Shown: positions 10,453 through 21,089 of the stretch, one piece after another
Numbering within the stretch: position 1 is the first letter of the stretch
Layout of the letters: each line of letters starts with the position of its first letter
NCBI GenBank assembly: GCA_963681505.1
Contig: OY811991.1
Span: 4,376,387-4,440,386 of the forward strand
Length of the DNA stretch: 64,000 nucleotides
Direction of reading: 5' to 3'
Source of the DNA: Eunapius fragilis
Taxonomy: Eukaryota; Porifera; Demospongiae; Spongillida; Spongillidae
Program-made: the position numbers and the translations under genes
Notes under the pieces: model-generated
What the model was told of the DNA's origin: nothing
Seen by the model: only the letters and a program-made list of their open reading frames with translations
Databases searched by the model: none

Positions 10453-10622
10453 CACGGGTCGCGTGTTTTTAATGATTTCATAGTCGGGGTCAAATCCTAT
10501 ATGGAAGCTTCTAGCGAAACTTCCGATATACCACCAACCTTCTCGTATCAGGAACTACGATAGTAGTTCCTATATAGGAATTGACCCGGGTCGTGAATAT
10601 CATTTTAAAAACGCGACCCGCG
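10453..10622. mobile_element. Palindromic MITE, TA target site
   Basis: Ends CACGGGTCGCG and CGCGACCCGCG, with about 50-bp inverted arms (GTCAAATCCTATATG against TATATAGGAATTGAC at the inner side). It is flanked by TA on both sides (10451-10452, 10623-10624). Its core holds TATACCACCAACCTTCTCG, close to the arm of the P1 palindromes at 11.2 and 20.2 kb. Non-coding. Confidence 0.7.
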
Positions 10623-10639
10623 TATAACTCGCGTACCGA

Positions 10640-11155
10640 GAAACGGATAGTGTTGCTCTTTGTTGCTATAGAACCAGAAGGCAAAGACGGTCATTTTAAT
10701 GCTTTATTCCAGTCTTCAAACTGTTTGCTTTAAGAGAACAAAAAAAGTTCGTGTTTTACCTCGTCCCCAGGCCAAATCTTCTCCGTCGTCGTCGTCGTCG
10801 TCTTCTTCTTCTCGGGTGAGTATAACTCGGGATAGGAATGGTTTTAAAGAGCGCAAATTATACCAATCGCTTTAGAATCTCCAGGAAGGACATCTTCAGG
10901 TATCAGATATATGAATAAAGCATGAAACGGACATAAGTAATCATTACGTAATGCCTAGTGTCCCATGGTGACATTTACGTATATTTAGAATTGTGCAAAC
11001 AAAAGAGGAGAGCAGACGACGAGTTAGAATTCTCCCGCGTTCCTTACAGTGATCCCAAACAAAAGCGGGCGTCTGCTCGTGACGGTAATTGAAGCAGGGG
11101 GGCACTTGCCAGTATTAATAATCGATAAAAAATGATAATGAAAAAATAGAGGAAA
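10640..11155. other. Gene-free stretch; CGT/CTT trinucleotide tract
   Basis: Contains (CGT)n followed by (CTT)n at about 10785-10815. No gene recognised. Confidence 0.5.
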
Positions 11156-11171
11156 CAAGTATACAAAAACA

Positions 11172-11414
11172 ATCTCTAACGAGAAAGTTGGTGGGATATA
11201 GGAATTGGAGGCAATAGTGATGTAAAAAGGAGGGGAACAAGGTTTTGAGAAAAGGGTAAATGAGACAAAAATCCTATATTTAGCACTTCTTTTCTGTTAC
11301 ATTTACACGTGCTAAATATAGGATTTTTGTCTCATTACCCTTTTCTCAAAACCTTGTTCCCCTCCTTTTTACACCACCTTTGCCTCCAATTCCTATATCC
11401 CACCAACTTTCTCT
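11172..11414. mobile_element. P1 palindromic MITE, copy 1
   Basis: Two arms of about 105 bp are near-perfect inverted repeats (11181-11286 and 11309-11414). The left arm contains GAGAAAGTTGGTGGGATATA and the right arm its complement; the loop is about 22 bp. The same family recurs at 20155-20442. The whole element could fold into one long hairpin. Confidence 0.8.
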
Positions 11415-12381
11415 GATACTCGCAGCTGGCAATCTGCTTTGATGTGGACCTGAACCATAAAAGATTCAGTGGCTGATACAGGCCAGTATACTTTGGAGAA
11501 CCTGACTCGCTGTAGCGGGTGTTTATCAAGCTTCTCCTGGCCGATGGCAAGTATGGCGTTCCAGTGGGTGTCAACATTCAAAAAGTGCAAAATGCAACAG
11601 CATGCAGCAGCAGCAGCTGCTGCATTATTGAACTGCACATGTGTAGGATGTTTAAATCAGGCTGCTACAGCAGCATTAATATTTACGTGCAGACTAATGG
11701 AATACGAGGATAGTTTTAAGTGTGAAGCGGATGCCATCAGATGTTGAGACCGTCTTCATATTTCAGACACATGATACCGGGGTTCTGTTCCAAACCGAAA
11801 TTACCTAATCATGGTGGCTGCTCAGAATCTGTGGCCAGCACAATATCTGATTTTCTTGCGGACCAAGATTGCATTCAACCTGACGATGAAGAAGACATTT
11901 TATGCAGCGATGAAAGCACAGAATCCAGCTCCCCAGAAGTTGAAACAGAAGTAGTGGTAAGCACCGCAAGTTCTGATTGAAAAGGAATAATGAAATAGAC
12001 CAATATTAGCACACACAGTTAAATAATCTACATGCCACATAATTATAATAAACCAACCAATCAGGTGTGCGCTGATGCATCAAGTCTATAGATGCACAAG
12101 TAAATAAAATCCATGCACAAATAATTAGCGGTATATGCACGTAGCATTAGGTTACCCTACCTGTGCTTGGTTGCTATCACCAGTATGAGTGTTGACATAA
12201 CACTAGGGAACGAGTTGAGGTCTCATGTGTAAGCTGATGTGGTAGCTCTATCTAGGTATTCACTATGCAGTGCCAAATAGTGGCTAGCGTAGTATTGGAG
12301 TACACTGTAGTATAGAGTAAGAAAACTAAGCCACCTGACACCCTAACCCTTTGTCCACCGTTAAATACTTCCTCCGCAAAA
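11415..12381. other. Upstream region of the cyclase gene; weak ORFs only
   Basis: A frame at 11741-11980 (+, 79 codons) ends in an acidic Ser-rich tail (DEEDILCSDESTESSSPEVE). Overlapping frames at 11393-11747 on both strands contain an Ala/CAG-rich stretch. None is recognisable. The region immediately before 12382 should hold the cyclase promoter, but I cannot point to a TATA box with confidence. Confidence 0.35.
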
Positions 12382-13332
12382 ATGTACCCAGCGCTTTTAA
12401 CGATCATCCTTGCTCTCAGTGTCGCCGATCGGACCCCCAAGGCCTTACAGACGGACCTCCTGAACAGCTGTGCGGCGTTTGGACAACCCCCTGACCTATG
12501 CCAGTCTGCGTGGGAGGGATTCCAAGAGTCCTTCGCAGGCAAGGACCCTACAACGATTAACATCGGTGACTACTCTCCCTATTTCAATGTTTTCCCGCTT
12601 CCGTCCGTCATTAACCGGACACTACTGTGGTCGCACCTCGCCGACCTGCAGGCGGCGCTCGCGCAGCAGTCCGAAGGGATACTCACGAGCTCTTCCACGC
12701 TCCTGTCCTCATCCATCATCAGCTTCATGCAGAGTCCCAAGCACTACAACGTCACGACGTGGTGCGGCAAGCTGGACGGTGGGATCGACTATGTGGACGA
12801 GTGCCCTCCCTGGGACGAGGTGGGAACCCCCGAATACACGTTTTGGGCCGAATTCTCACACCGACTGGCCTCGGGAAGCAGCGGAGTGGTCTACTACTTG
12901 ACGCCCGGCTACTACAACGGTACGGGCTCGTTCTTTGGGTTGTACGAGCTTCCCGCTCTCCTAGCGGCTGGCAGTGCGGCCAAGAAGTTTGTGGTACTGA
13001 ACGTGGTAGAGGAGGGACAGACACAGTGCGGAGAAGGTGACCTAAACTTATTGTACGCAAGGGTGCAGAATATGCGACCGTCGTTGGCTTTTGAATGCTA
13101 TAACGTACGAGGAAATGGCGATAATCCTACGGAGGAATTGATACATGAGTTGCTGAAACTTATACTAACCACGAGCGAGATGGACGCAATGCAATATGAA
13201 ACTGAAAAGTTGTCCGCTATACGTGACAATTCCAAAACCGCTGGCGCTTCCGCTGCGCTACATGGTGAGAATACGGACGTCATGCACGGTTCAAACAGGA
13301 AAGAAGACATGCATCTCTTAAGATTTAATTAA
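12382..13332 (+). CDS. Secreted ADP-ribosyl cyclase (CD38/Aplysia cyclase family)
   Basis: Single-exon gene of 316 residues. Residues 1-16 look like a signal peptide and no later membrane span is seen, so the product is probably secreted or lumenal. Family members turn NAD+ into cyclic ADP-ribose and ADP-ribose for Ca2+ signalling. By eye against human CD38, these line up: CQSAWEGFQESF (40-51), TLLWSHL with Trp83 (CD38 Trp125), TTWCG (125-129), YTFWAEFS with Trp155 (Trp189) and FGLYELPAL with catalytic Glu189 (Glu226). CD38 Glu146, in the LEDTLLG motif, appears to be Ser104 here (TSSSTLLS). In CD38 that Glu restrains cyclisation relative to hydrolysis. Several N-glycosylation sequons occur. 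The C-terminal tail after about residue 265 is low complexity. The start ATG has AAAA before it, a good context. Broken relatives of one segment lie at 26551-26684 and 54658-54788. A multi-exon relative is possible, but this frame is uninterrupted. Confidence 0.9.
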   Translation: MYPALLTIILALSVADRTPKALQTDLLNSCAAFGQPPDLCQSAWEGFQESFAGKDPTTINIGDYSPYFNVFPLPSVINRTLLWSHLADLQAALAQQSEGILTSSSTLLSSSIISFMQSPKHYNVTTWCGKLDGGIDYVDECPPWDEVGTPEYTFWAEFSHRLASGSSGVVYYLTPGYYNGTGSFFGLYELPALLAAGSAAKKFVVLNVVEEGQTQCGEGDLNLLYARVQNMRPSLAFECYNVRGNGDNPTEELIHELLKLILTTSEMDAMQYETEKLSAIRDNSKTAGASAALHGENTDVMHGSNRKEDMHLLRFN

Positions 13333-14576
13333 AAGTGAATAGCCCACAGCTATCATGTAAGTTAATCGCTACGCAGTCGGATATTACGATGATTGGGCTC
13401 GGAACAGTGCATGGAAAATTGCGGCGATTCATTGCATACTTAGTAATTAGATAGTAAAAACAAACTTGGATCCGAGACAACTACATGTATGTTTGCTGTT
13501 GCTGTCATCCACAACGATTACGCAACAGCAACCCACATAATTGATTATAATGGACCCAAGTTTATTTTTACAATCTAATTAGAAGAGAATTTCTGCAATC
13601 TTCCACTGTTTTGAGGCGTTACTTTCCACTGTTCCGCGGCCGAGCCCGTGTATAGCAAGGGGTATCAGTAACTGTGTAAGCCTTCATAATCTTTTGCATT
13701 CCCTCATTCTTTACAGGTTTTGCTGAACTGCAGGATTGAATAAATCCAAAAAATTTTTGCTCTAACTTTGTGTTACTAGTGTGTCCATTATAGTGTATAC
13801 TTGCACTAAATGTACTGTGTGCTTGCTTTTTATAGTCATGTGGTTCATGCCAAGGGAGGGGTCATGTTGGTTTCAGACCTTTAAAAATTTTGCGCTCTTG
13901 CGTTTGAGGTAACAGCTTTCAAAGAGGTGGAATACTTGAATGGTAACTCAATTTGATCTTGCAGTAACATGCCTCTACATGAACTCTGTCCATTCTCCCA
14001 GATATCGTATTACTTTTGATGTAATGCATGGAAAGAAAATGTAATTATCCCATGACACACATAGTCATGAGATGATGAAATTTCATGATACAATTCATTG
14101 TTATTAATGCCCATCATATAATAATATCCCAGACAATCTGTTCTTAGAATTAATATCACAGCTACAAAATTAGTCTTAAGTTGCAACCTTGGCTGTCACT
14201 TTGATGTTAGTAACCTGAATATGTAGATTTCCTGTTTTTTAAATTGTGGCAAATAGGAAGTTAAAAATTAAGTAATGTTATAATTTAATCTTTTATCATT
14301 ACAACATAGCTTAAATGTCATTAATAATGTAGCATTGCTGTCAGTGAGCAAATAAATTTCAACACTTACCATAGTTCTTGCACTCTGCCAAAACATTTGC
14401 TTGGTAGAGCTATACATGTATAAAACAAAACTATGGTGATACAATTTTAATGTGACTTCGCACTTCAGTGCAATTTATCACCCAGGCTTGTCATCAAGAA
14501 CTGTACATCATAGACTAAGACACTATTGAAATACATAGAAGAATCTGCATGCTTCCTGAAAAATGGGTTACCTTAA
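13333..14576. other. 3' flank of cyclase gene; no other gene
   Basis: AT-rich sequence without convincing ORFs. AATAAA near 13738 is a possible but distant polyadenylation signal for the cyclase gene. Confidence 0.45.
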
Positions 14577-14806
14577 TGTCTAATCTACCTTCGTCCTAGG
14601 TATAGGACAATTGTCCTATATATAGGACGTTTTTCGCAAGTATAATGTGTGTAGGTCTTGCATAGCTAATTTCCTTTGAACGTTGAAAACATTTTATCAG
14701 TAGTGGGTTATCTAAAAATCTAAAATTTATGGCATGCAATGATCCAGATATTGTGCTGTCCTATATTTTGTCCTATGTATGGGACAACACGCGGGTAGAC
14801 TGGACA
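14577..14806. mobile_element. TTAA-flanked MITE, copy 1
   Basis: Flanked by TTAA at 14573-14576 and 14807-14810. Ends TGTCTAATCTACC and GGGTAGACTGGACA are inverted repeats, extended by the mirrored GTCCTA/TAGGAC blocks inside. 230 bp, non-coding. The end is close to that of the TTAA element at 60611-61026. Confidence 0.75.
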
Positions 14807-14810
14807 TTAA

Positions 14811-16787
14811 ATAAAGTCGTTTGTGTAGCAACCTGTACATACTGCATAGGTACAACCTGCCTATGACGCATGCTGCAAACTCTATTACATATTCATGTCT
14901 ACCTACTGGTTTGACAAGTTTGGTGAACAATTATGGCAAAATACTTGCCTACATCATAAAATAATTTTTTCATGTTCAGTAATCATAAAAAATGGTGCTA
15001 CATGAAAAATTATTGATCACTCCACACGTGGGGAATAATGCACTACATATGATTGTAGTACAGCCATAACTAGCCTATCTTTCCTCTTCCCTCAATACAT
15101 TAATAAAATCCCGAATGCATCACACTACACGAAACGCATAATGGCACATACAATGTTTACTACTATTATGATCTTTGACCATTATATCAAACAAGCCACT
15201 TAGATACATGTACATGTATGCACAGTGTATAGTGCAGTGATTATATACATTGCACTGTTATGCATGTAATCTTTTACTACTCAGCTTCCAAAAGGCATGC
15301 ATGCTATCATCCAGTCATGATATGAAGGTTGATGTGGAAACTATACCATTCAACTGCTGACAGAACTAGAATCATATCCAGAGCCAGCAATAGATAATTA
15401 ATATTCATACAAATTATGCAACAATGATATATCTAATAAAGGTACAGAATGAAAGACACACAAAGTTCAATACATTATAATTACACTGCATCTAAATCTA
15501 AACCAGCACAACCCATGACAGATGCTGCATTGCCTCTTTGCATCGCAACAAAAATTTTTTGGAACAGGTAAGCCCTTCAGTTTAGTTCTTTAGATAAATC
15601 TTTGATTTGGTGAGCCAAATCATGAAGTATTGCAGGGGCAACTGGGCCAAATATTTATATATCAATATTTATGTACTGATGAAAGTTATATGCAGCTACT
15701 AGGGAGTAAATAATGTTTAATGTTCTGATGAAAGGTGAATGGTTGTGGACTTAACCCTCCCTGTTTAGATTGGGCATGGGAAAGCATATAAAAGGGATAA
15801 ATAGAGGAATTGTCAAAGGTTAGTGGGTCAAGCCTGTCTCTCTGTCTGCAAACCCCCCTCTAAACAAACTATCCCCAAACTAGATTGTCCCTTTGTCTGG
15901 TTCCAGGTTTGTATTACTGTATATAAATGGTGTTCTAGGGAAAGCAGACATTCAGTCTCATGGCCAGCCTTTTGACAACCTGCATTTTTTGCTGACCCAC
16001 CCACTGCACCACATGTGCATCGAATTGTACCTGTACACTGATTTTCGGGTCATACATCAATGGCAGGTGACACCCTTCAGGCTTCTACCCTGACCAACCA
16101 CCCAAGCCACTGACCACGTCATGGTGTGGCATATCTGGTCAAACCAATGGGTGACTCAACGTTACCCTTGGTCCCAGGTCGGTTCAGCGGTTGAGGGCCA
16201 ACCACTCTCCATGACCTCGTCATGGTAGTGGCAAGTCTGGTTACATCCAAGAGTAGCCTGCGCTACCCTTGGTCCCAGGCCGGCTCATCAATGATATGTT
16301 CATTCACGCATGATACCAAACGTGAACCATCATTGGCCCTTTTACTTAAGTTTCGCAGCAAAGAATTTGGAACAACTAAATAGCATAAATACTGGTCACA
16401 GCCTGCAGCATCAATAGTAATCAATGTTTTGCCCACTTCTTCTTTAGGATCCATTGTTAAGGTAGCAAAAAATTATCCAACAACAACTGAATTAATAATT
16501 ATAAATTTTTTTATTTCACCATGTTAAAAAAGAAAACCTCCTTCCTATGCTGAGTACAATGCTCATTGTTGACTACATGCACCTGTGTGCTTCGGAGGTT
16601 AATGTCTTATTTGCAGTGGATGGGGAGATGGGAGAGTGTTGGTAGGAAAGGGTGGTCAGGTGTGGTGAGATAGGGAATGTGGTGTGTTGCAACTGCATGA
16701 CTGTACTGATTGGAGGTTGATACGATTTGCAGTGGTTATACACTCCAAATTTCACAGCTCATCTAAATGTACTATAGTTAGAAAGAT
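14811..16787. other. Gene-free stretch
   Basis: AT-rich DNA with only short ORFs. Two related phrases ending CCCTTGGTCCCAGG(T/C)CGG near 16158-16182 and 16257-16284 suggest a small local duplication of about 100 bp. A TG/GG-rich stretch lies at 16610-16690. Confidence 0.4.
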
Positions 16788-17312
16788 ATGCAATCCTTTG
16801 ATCTTGTAATGGTATCTGATTTGAAGACTCTTGCACGTGCCAGCAAGCAAAGGATTGAGAGTGTGCCCAGTGGACAGCATATCATATTTTACAGAAAGTC
16901 ATTAAAATTTTTTAAGATGGGGCCTATTTTTTACAAGCACAGACCAGCAAACATAGCAGGCACGAATACACCACCACTTGGCTATTCTGAGCCAGCCTCT
17001 TGCATCATCAGTTTTCAGCTTGTAAAGCCTGGTTCACAATTTGATGCAAGGGCCCGCGACGCGACGCTTCAGATTCCTGCTGTTCTGTTCCCCACCCACC
17101 CTTGCTCGACCAAAGTTGCAACACTCATAAACACCATAAGCATTGAACCCCCACAGACAGCCAATTATACTTGCACATACGTCACTGGCTCTGAAAAGAG
17201 AGTGAATTATGCAGAACTGAATTTTGACACCCTTTACCTAACTGATGCTGTTCAGTGCACAGACAAAGTGAACTATGTTGTATTAGACTTTAAGGCTATG
17301 AAATATGATTAA
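16788..17312 (+). CDS. Hypothetical protein or terminal exon with two Val-Asn-Tyr motifs
   Basis: An open frame of 174 codons in a low-ORF region. The C-terminal part shows RVNYAELNFDTLYL and, 27 residues later, KVNYVVLDFKAMKYD. Both fit a [VI]xYxx[LV]-type phosphotyrosine motif, as found in ITIM-bearing receptors or IRS/Gab/Dok-like docking proteins. The middle has NYTCTYVTG, and the N-terminal part (QHIIFYRKSLKFFKMG) is basic. No complete known domain is visible. If real, it may be the last exon of a larger signalling protein, with an acceptor near 16785. It could also be a chance ORF; I rank the tyrosine motifs as suggestive only. Confidence 0.35.
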   Translation: MQSFDLVMVSDLKTLARASKQRIESVPSGQHIIFYRKSLKFFKMGPIFYKHRPANIAGTNTPPLGYSEPASCIISFQLVKPGSQFDARARDATLQIPAVLFPTHPCSTKVATLINTISIEPPQTANYTCTYVTGSEKRVNYAELNFDTLYLTDAVQCTDKVNYVVLDFKAMKYD

Positions 17313-17489
17313 GGAAAGGGAGGTTTTGAAGCAGATACATTCAAGAGAACAGGAAAAGAAAGAACAATAAGATTTGTATAACCATCATCACAATCTTATT
17401 TCAGTATTGTATGACAGCTACAAGTGTTACACCATTTTTACACACAACCTCCATATCTCCTGTGAGAAAGTACAAATTCATAGACAGTG

Positions 17490-17645
17490 GGTGGGGGATG
17501 TGTAGGTACTATGGAGATGTGTGGGTGTGAAGATCTGTAGGTGTGGGGATGTGCATGTGGGTATACAGACGTGGGTGGAGATGAGTAGGTGTGGGGATGT
17601 GTGGGTATGGAGATGTGTAGGTGTGAAGATATGTGTGAGCACACA
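17490..17645. repeat. GTGTGGGGATGTG-type minisatellite
   Basis: Degenerate units of about 18 bp, such as GTGTGGGGATGTG and GTGTGAAGAT(C/A)TG, repeated about eight times. ORFs through it are artefacts. Confidence 0.75.
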
Positions 17646-18064
17646 TGACACAGTATTAGGACTTACCTGCACGAAAGTTTGATGCTCACACCTTCTCTTC
17701 CTCCTTCCCTCCCTTCTCCTCCCAAGGCCTCAGGATCTGCCCCCCACTCAGTTTTAGCTTCAGAGGCTTGCAGAGCTCATCAGTGGCCATCACTATCCCA
17801 GTCCTGATGACCAACCTGAGGGGGTTCTGTCATCCAGCAACCAAACATGCACACATAGATGCTCTGTCAGTTTTTCAGGCTTGATGTCTGGTGAAACCTG
17901 TTGTGGGTGGAGCTTCAGGCCCTAAACTCAGGAGGAGGGGATGGAATTTGGGGAGAGGAAGGAGTGCCCCTATATTTCCACACAAGCACCAACTTACATC
18001 TCACACCACTGGAGTAGCACTGTCCTCCAAATACATGTGGGAGTCCTCTGGAGTGATCACTACA

Positions 18065-18485
18065 TGAATCCAGCCTGGGATGAGGAGGACCAATGATATC
18101 ATTGCTGGACAAAAGGATTGATTTAAATACATGTACACATGCATGCATACACATATGGGGTTGTTTTGCTCTTGCGCTGTATTTTAGCTCTCACAGAGTC
18201 ATTCAATACTGACCCCTCTCAGCTATCTACCTCGATTCACCTACACCAATTCGTCGTCGTAACTGGAACGGGGAGAAATAGAAAGTGCAGGGAATCAGCA
18301 TACACTGTGCATAACGATGGGAGAATTCTCAACATAAACAGCTGGAGCCGTACCTTCCCCTTTTTTCATATCGCAGTCATCTGTCAGTTATCATTAGTGT
18401 TTTGGTGCTATGAACACAAATTTTTCCAGAAGACTAATACCTTATTCTCTTGTGTGTTCGTTGGCGCAAAAATGTCTTCCTGAGA
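18065..18485. repeat. Tandem duplication, left copy
   Basis: Matches 18520-19105 in the same orientation. Both carry AATCCA(G/A)CCTGGG, a GAGGAGGA(C/T)CAATGAT block, TCATTCAATAC, CCCTCTCAGCTATCTACCTC and GAAAGTGCAGGGAA. An exon-like minus-strand frame in the right copy (19103-18867: MSQEDFFTPMIKVLVF and onward) is interrupted in this one. Product not recognised. Confidence 0.65.
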
Positions 18486-18519
18486 CGTGCAAAAGTCACA
18501 TGTTGTAATGAATAATGTA

Positions 18520-19105
18520 ATAATCCAACCTGGGGAGGAGGAGGATCAATGATGTCTTGCAAGCTGGACAAGAATTGATTTAATACATGTATGGTAGACA
18601 CACACGCACAAACACATGCACACACATACACATACACATACACACACATACATACACATACACATACACATGCACTCACACACACACATACACACACACA
18701 TGCACACACACATGCACACACATACACATGCAGACACACACAAGCCGGCAGGCACGCACACATGCACACACACACAAACACTCACACATACAGGGTTGTT
18801 AAGCTCCTGCATCCTATTATTAGCTTTCTGTAATTCTAGCTCTTTCAGAATCATTCAATACCCCTCTCAGCTATCTACCTCCACCAACTCTTCATCGTAC
18901 CTGGAGCAGGGGAGAAACGGAAAGTGCAGGGAACCAGCATAATTCTCAACGTAAACTGCTCTATACCTTGCCCTTTTTTCATATAGCAGTTGTTTGTCGG
19001 CTATTAGCTTCAGAGTTTCACTGCTATGATCAACAATCAAACAACATTTTTTTGAGAATACTAATACCTTTATCATTGGTGTGAAAAAGTCTTCCTGAGA
19101 CAAAC
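18520..19105. repeat. Tandem duplication, right copy
   Basis: Second copy of the 18065-18485 block, expanded by a CA-rich microsatellite at 18599-18790 that is nearly absent in the left copy. The minus-strand frame 19103-18867 (78 codons) is open here, but I cannot assign it. Confidence 0.65.
18599..18790. repeat. (CA)n-rich compound microsatellite
   Basis: CACACATA/CACACATGCA mixtures, imperfect over about 190 bp. Frames through it on both strands are repeat artefacts. Confidence 0.9.
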
Positions 19106-19770
19106 GCGCACGTGCTCTTGTGAAGTCGGAGTGTACACACTACTCCCAAGTAGTTCACTCCCGTGTTTGAGCATAAACTCTGAAGGCAAATAACGAAGCA
19201 TGTTATTATCATTCCGATCAATTGGAGTGCTGTCATCCTTTTTTATTAACACTCCAGGTGAGGGTGAGTATCACCTAACAGGAGTGGTGATCATCCCTCA
19301 TTCACTGTTGTGGGCAATGTATTTGGGGGATGGAGGGGCTAAAAGGGTAAGTCAAATATAAATTTTTAAATTTATATACAGCATATCCATAATTGGGGTG
19401 CCATGGCACCCTCTTGCTCTCACCTTTAGCTGCTCCTGCCTATAGGTGCCACTTTGAGGTCACCATGGTAGTCATCTTGTAAGAGGGGCAAAATCTGGCC
19501 ACTAACAACCTGTGTTAAATGGATGTGTACAGAATGGTACCAGCCTATGAACTAATCAGTGGAGTAAATGATTGTCTGTTGAAACTCAACGCATCTTAAG
19601 AGTTAAAATTCAGGTGGATGTGGATACAACGAATTTAGTTTAACCAACAGCCTCGTGATTTATAGACGACACTGCATGCATGTATACTAATACGAATGCT
19701 TACCCGGCATCGAATCTGACGTACTTCAATCGCTTCACAAAACGCTGTTCAGTTCACTAATTGAGTTCAG
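19106..19770. other. Gene-free stretch
   Basis: No gene or repeat recognised. Confidence 0.45.
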
Positions 19771-19772
19771 TC

Positions 19773-19792
19773 GGGGGGGGGGGGGGAGGGAG

Positions 19793-19823
<31 letters not shown>

Positions 19824-19940
19824 ATTCATATGAAATGCCGCCCTCTGGCCGCCCCTCCCCCCGCGCTTTTCGTATCGGGCCTGAAACGGACAGTACCCCC
19901 CCCCCCCCCCTTATAGCCAAATCCTGGATCCGGGGGCTGA
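19773..19940 (-). mobile_element. GGCGGATCC-family MITE, copy 3, with G14 and C27 runs
   Basis: Inverted copy of the family at 2576 and 2893. It reads, in reverse, CCGGATCCAGGATTT then CAGGCCCGATACGAAAAG. G-run 19773-19786 and C-run 19797-19823 are separated by a short A/G spacer and can pair. Confidence 0.6.
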
Positions 19941-20089
19941 TTGAGCTACAAAAAGCCGGACACAACTGAATACAATTGTACATTGAATTTCGTTGCGCGC
20001 ACCTTTCGATCGACGTTAACCTGGTTTTTTTCTCGTAGACAGGAGCAGACTCTCGAGTCTGCAACGATGGATTATACTGAAGCGCTCTG

Positions 20090-20114
20090 GGTTGTAGTCT
20101 CGTACCCAGACGAA
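20090..20114 (+). mobile_element. Orphan R2-like terminus
   Basis: TAGTCTCGTACCCAGACGAA resembles the R2 end. No partner end with a matching 9-bp flank was found, so this is a fragment or chance match. Confidence 0.35.
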
Positions 20115-20154
20115 ACCCAGTTGCTGGTTATTGACATCTTAGCAGGCCTTTCAC

Positions 20155-20442
20155 AAGTAATAAAAACATTCTCTATGAGAAAGTTGGTGGCATATAGGAT
20201 TGGAATAAGGCAATATTGGTGTAAAAAGGAAGGAAACAAGCAAGGGTCTAATAAGAAGGGGAAATTTAAGTCCTATATTTCGCCCATTTGTGGAACTGTC
20301 ACATTATGTTTGTGTGCGAAGTATAGGACTATTACATTTCCCCTACTTATTAAACCCTTGTTTCCTTCCTTTTTACACCAATATTGCCTTATTCCAATCC
20401 TATATGCCACCAACTTTCCCATAGAGAATGTTTTTATTACTT
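20155..20442. mobile_element. P1 palindromic MITE, copy 2
   Basis: Arms of about 130 bp are inverted. The left starts AAGTAATAAAAACATTCTC and includes GAGAAAGTTGGTGGCATATA; the right is the complement, ending GAGAATGTTTTTATTACTT. Same family as 11172-11414. The loop holds CATTTGTGGAACTGTCACA. The 172-codon frame across it is not a gene. Confidence 0.8.
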
Positions 20443-20444
20443 GT

Positions 20445-21085
20445 TTCATCTGTTTTTAATTTCTGATAATAACATGGTGTCCAATTGGGCTGCAAGAATA
20501 TCTAGTTGCAGTTGACCCTCCCCATGCAGATATGAAAATGATGTATTAGGATCCCCAAATGGTGTCTAATTGTGGAGGTGGAATTGTGTTGGTTCAGCTG
20601 CCACTAAAGAAACATAGAAACATAAATCCAATGATGCCAAGTGCGAGGAACTGGGCTGGTTATGTGTTCCCCTGGTTACTGAAATGTATATGGTGCATGG
20701 GAAAGGAAGCCATGGAAACAATTGGCCTCTTGGCTTGTCACCCTAACATGCAGGCCCAAGTCAATAGTATTACGTGCCTTCACCTGGTGAGAGCCAATGC
20801 CACAGCCATCCTCACCAGATGTGCCCATTCTTAAACTATTTATTTCATTCATGTATTCCATTATGTGTAAGGTATCTACGGTAAATAAATAATAAATAAC
20901 ATTTAGACTTTTTCTGAGTGTAAACATGTCCAGATATTGTGGAAACTCGGCTTACAATTGTGATTTTAAAAATTCTGATTTCACCGTTATACTCACCAGA
21001 CACTTTAGAGATTTATCACGTTATTAAAACAGCTAATAAAATATTATTATTTTGATTGTAAATTAATTGCAAGTCTGCATGGCAG
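20445..21085. other. Gene-free stretch with weak ORFs
   Basis: Overlapping frames at 20559-20834 (+) and 20676-20927 (-) match nothing I know. The phrase CAAT(T)CCAATGATGCCAA(A/G)TGC recurs near 56725, perhaps a remnant of one repeat family. Confidence 0.35.
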
Positions 21086-21089
21086 GGGA

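Noticed and set aside
12470-13060. ORFs of 102-143 codons overlapping the cyclase gene in other frames
   Set aside because: Shadows of the GC-rich cyclase coding frame, which has clear family motifs.
17438-17672. ORFs rich in His-Ser-Pro-Thr near 17.5 kb
   Set aside because: Produced by the 18-bp GTGTGGGGATGTG minisatellite.
20559-20927. ORFs on both strands at 20.6-20.9 kb
   Set aside because: No recognisable motif, overlapping opposite frames, and no splice or start context that favours one of them.
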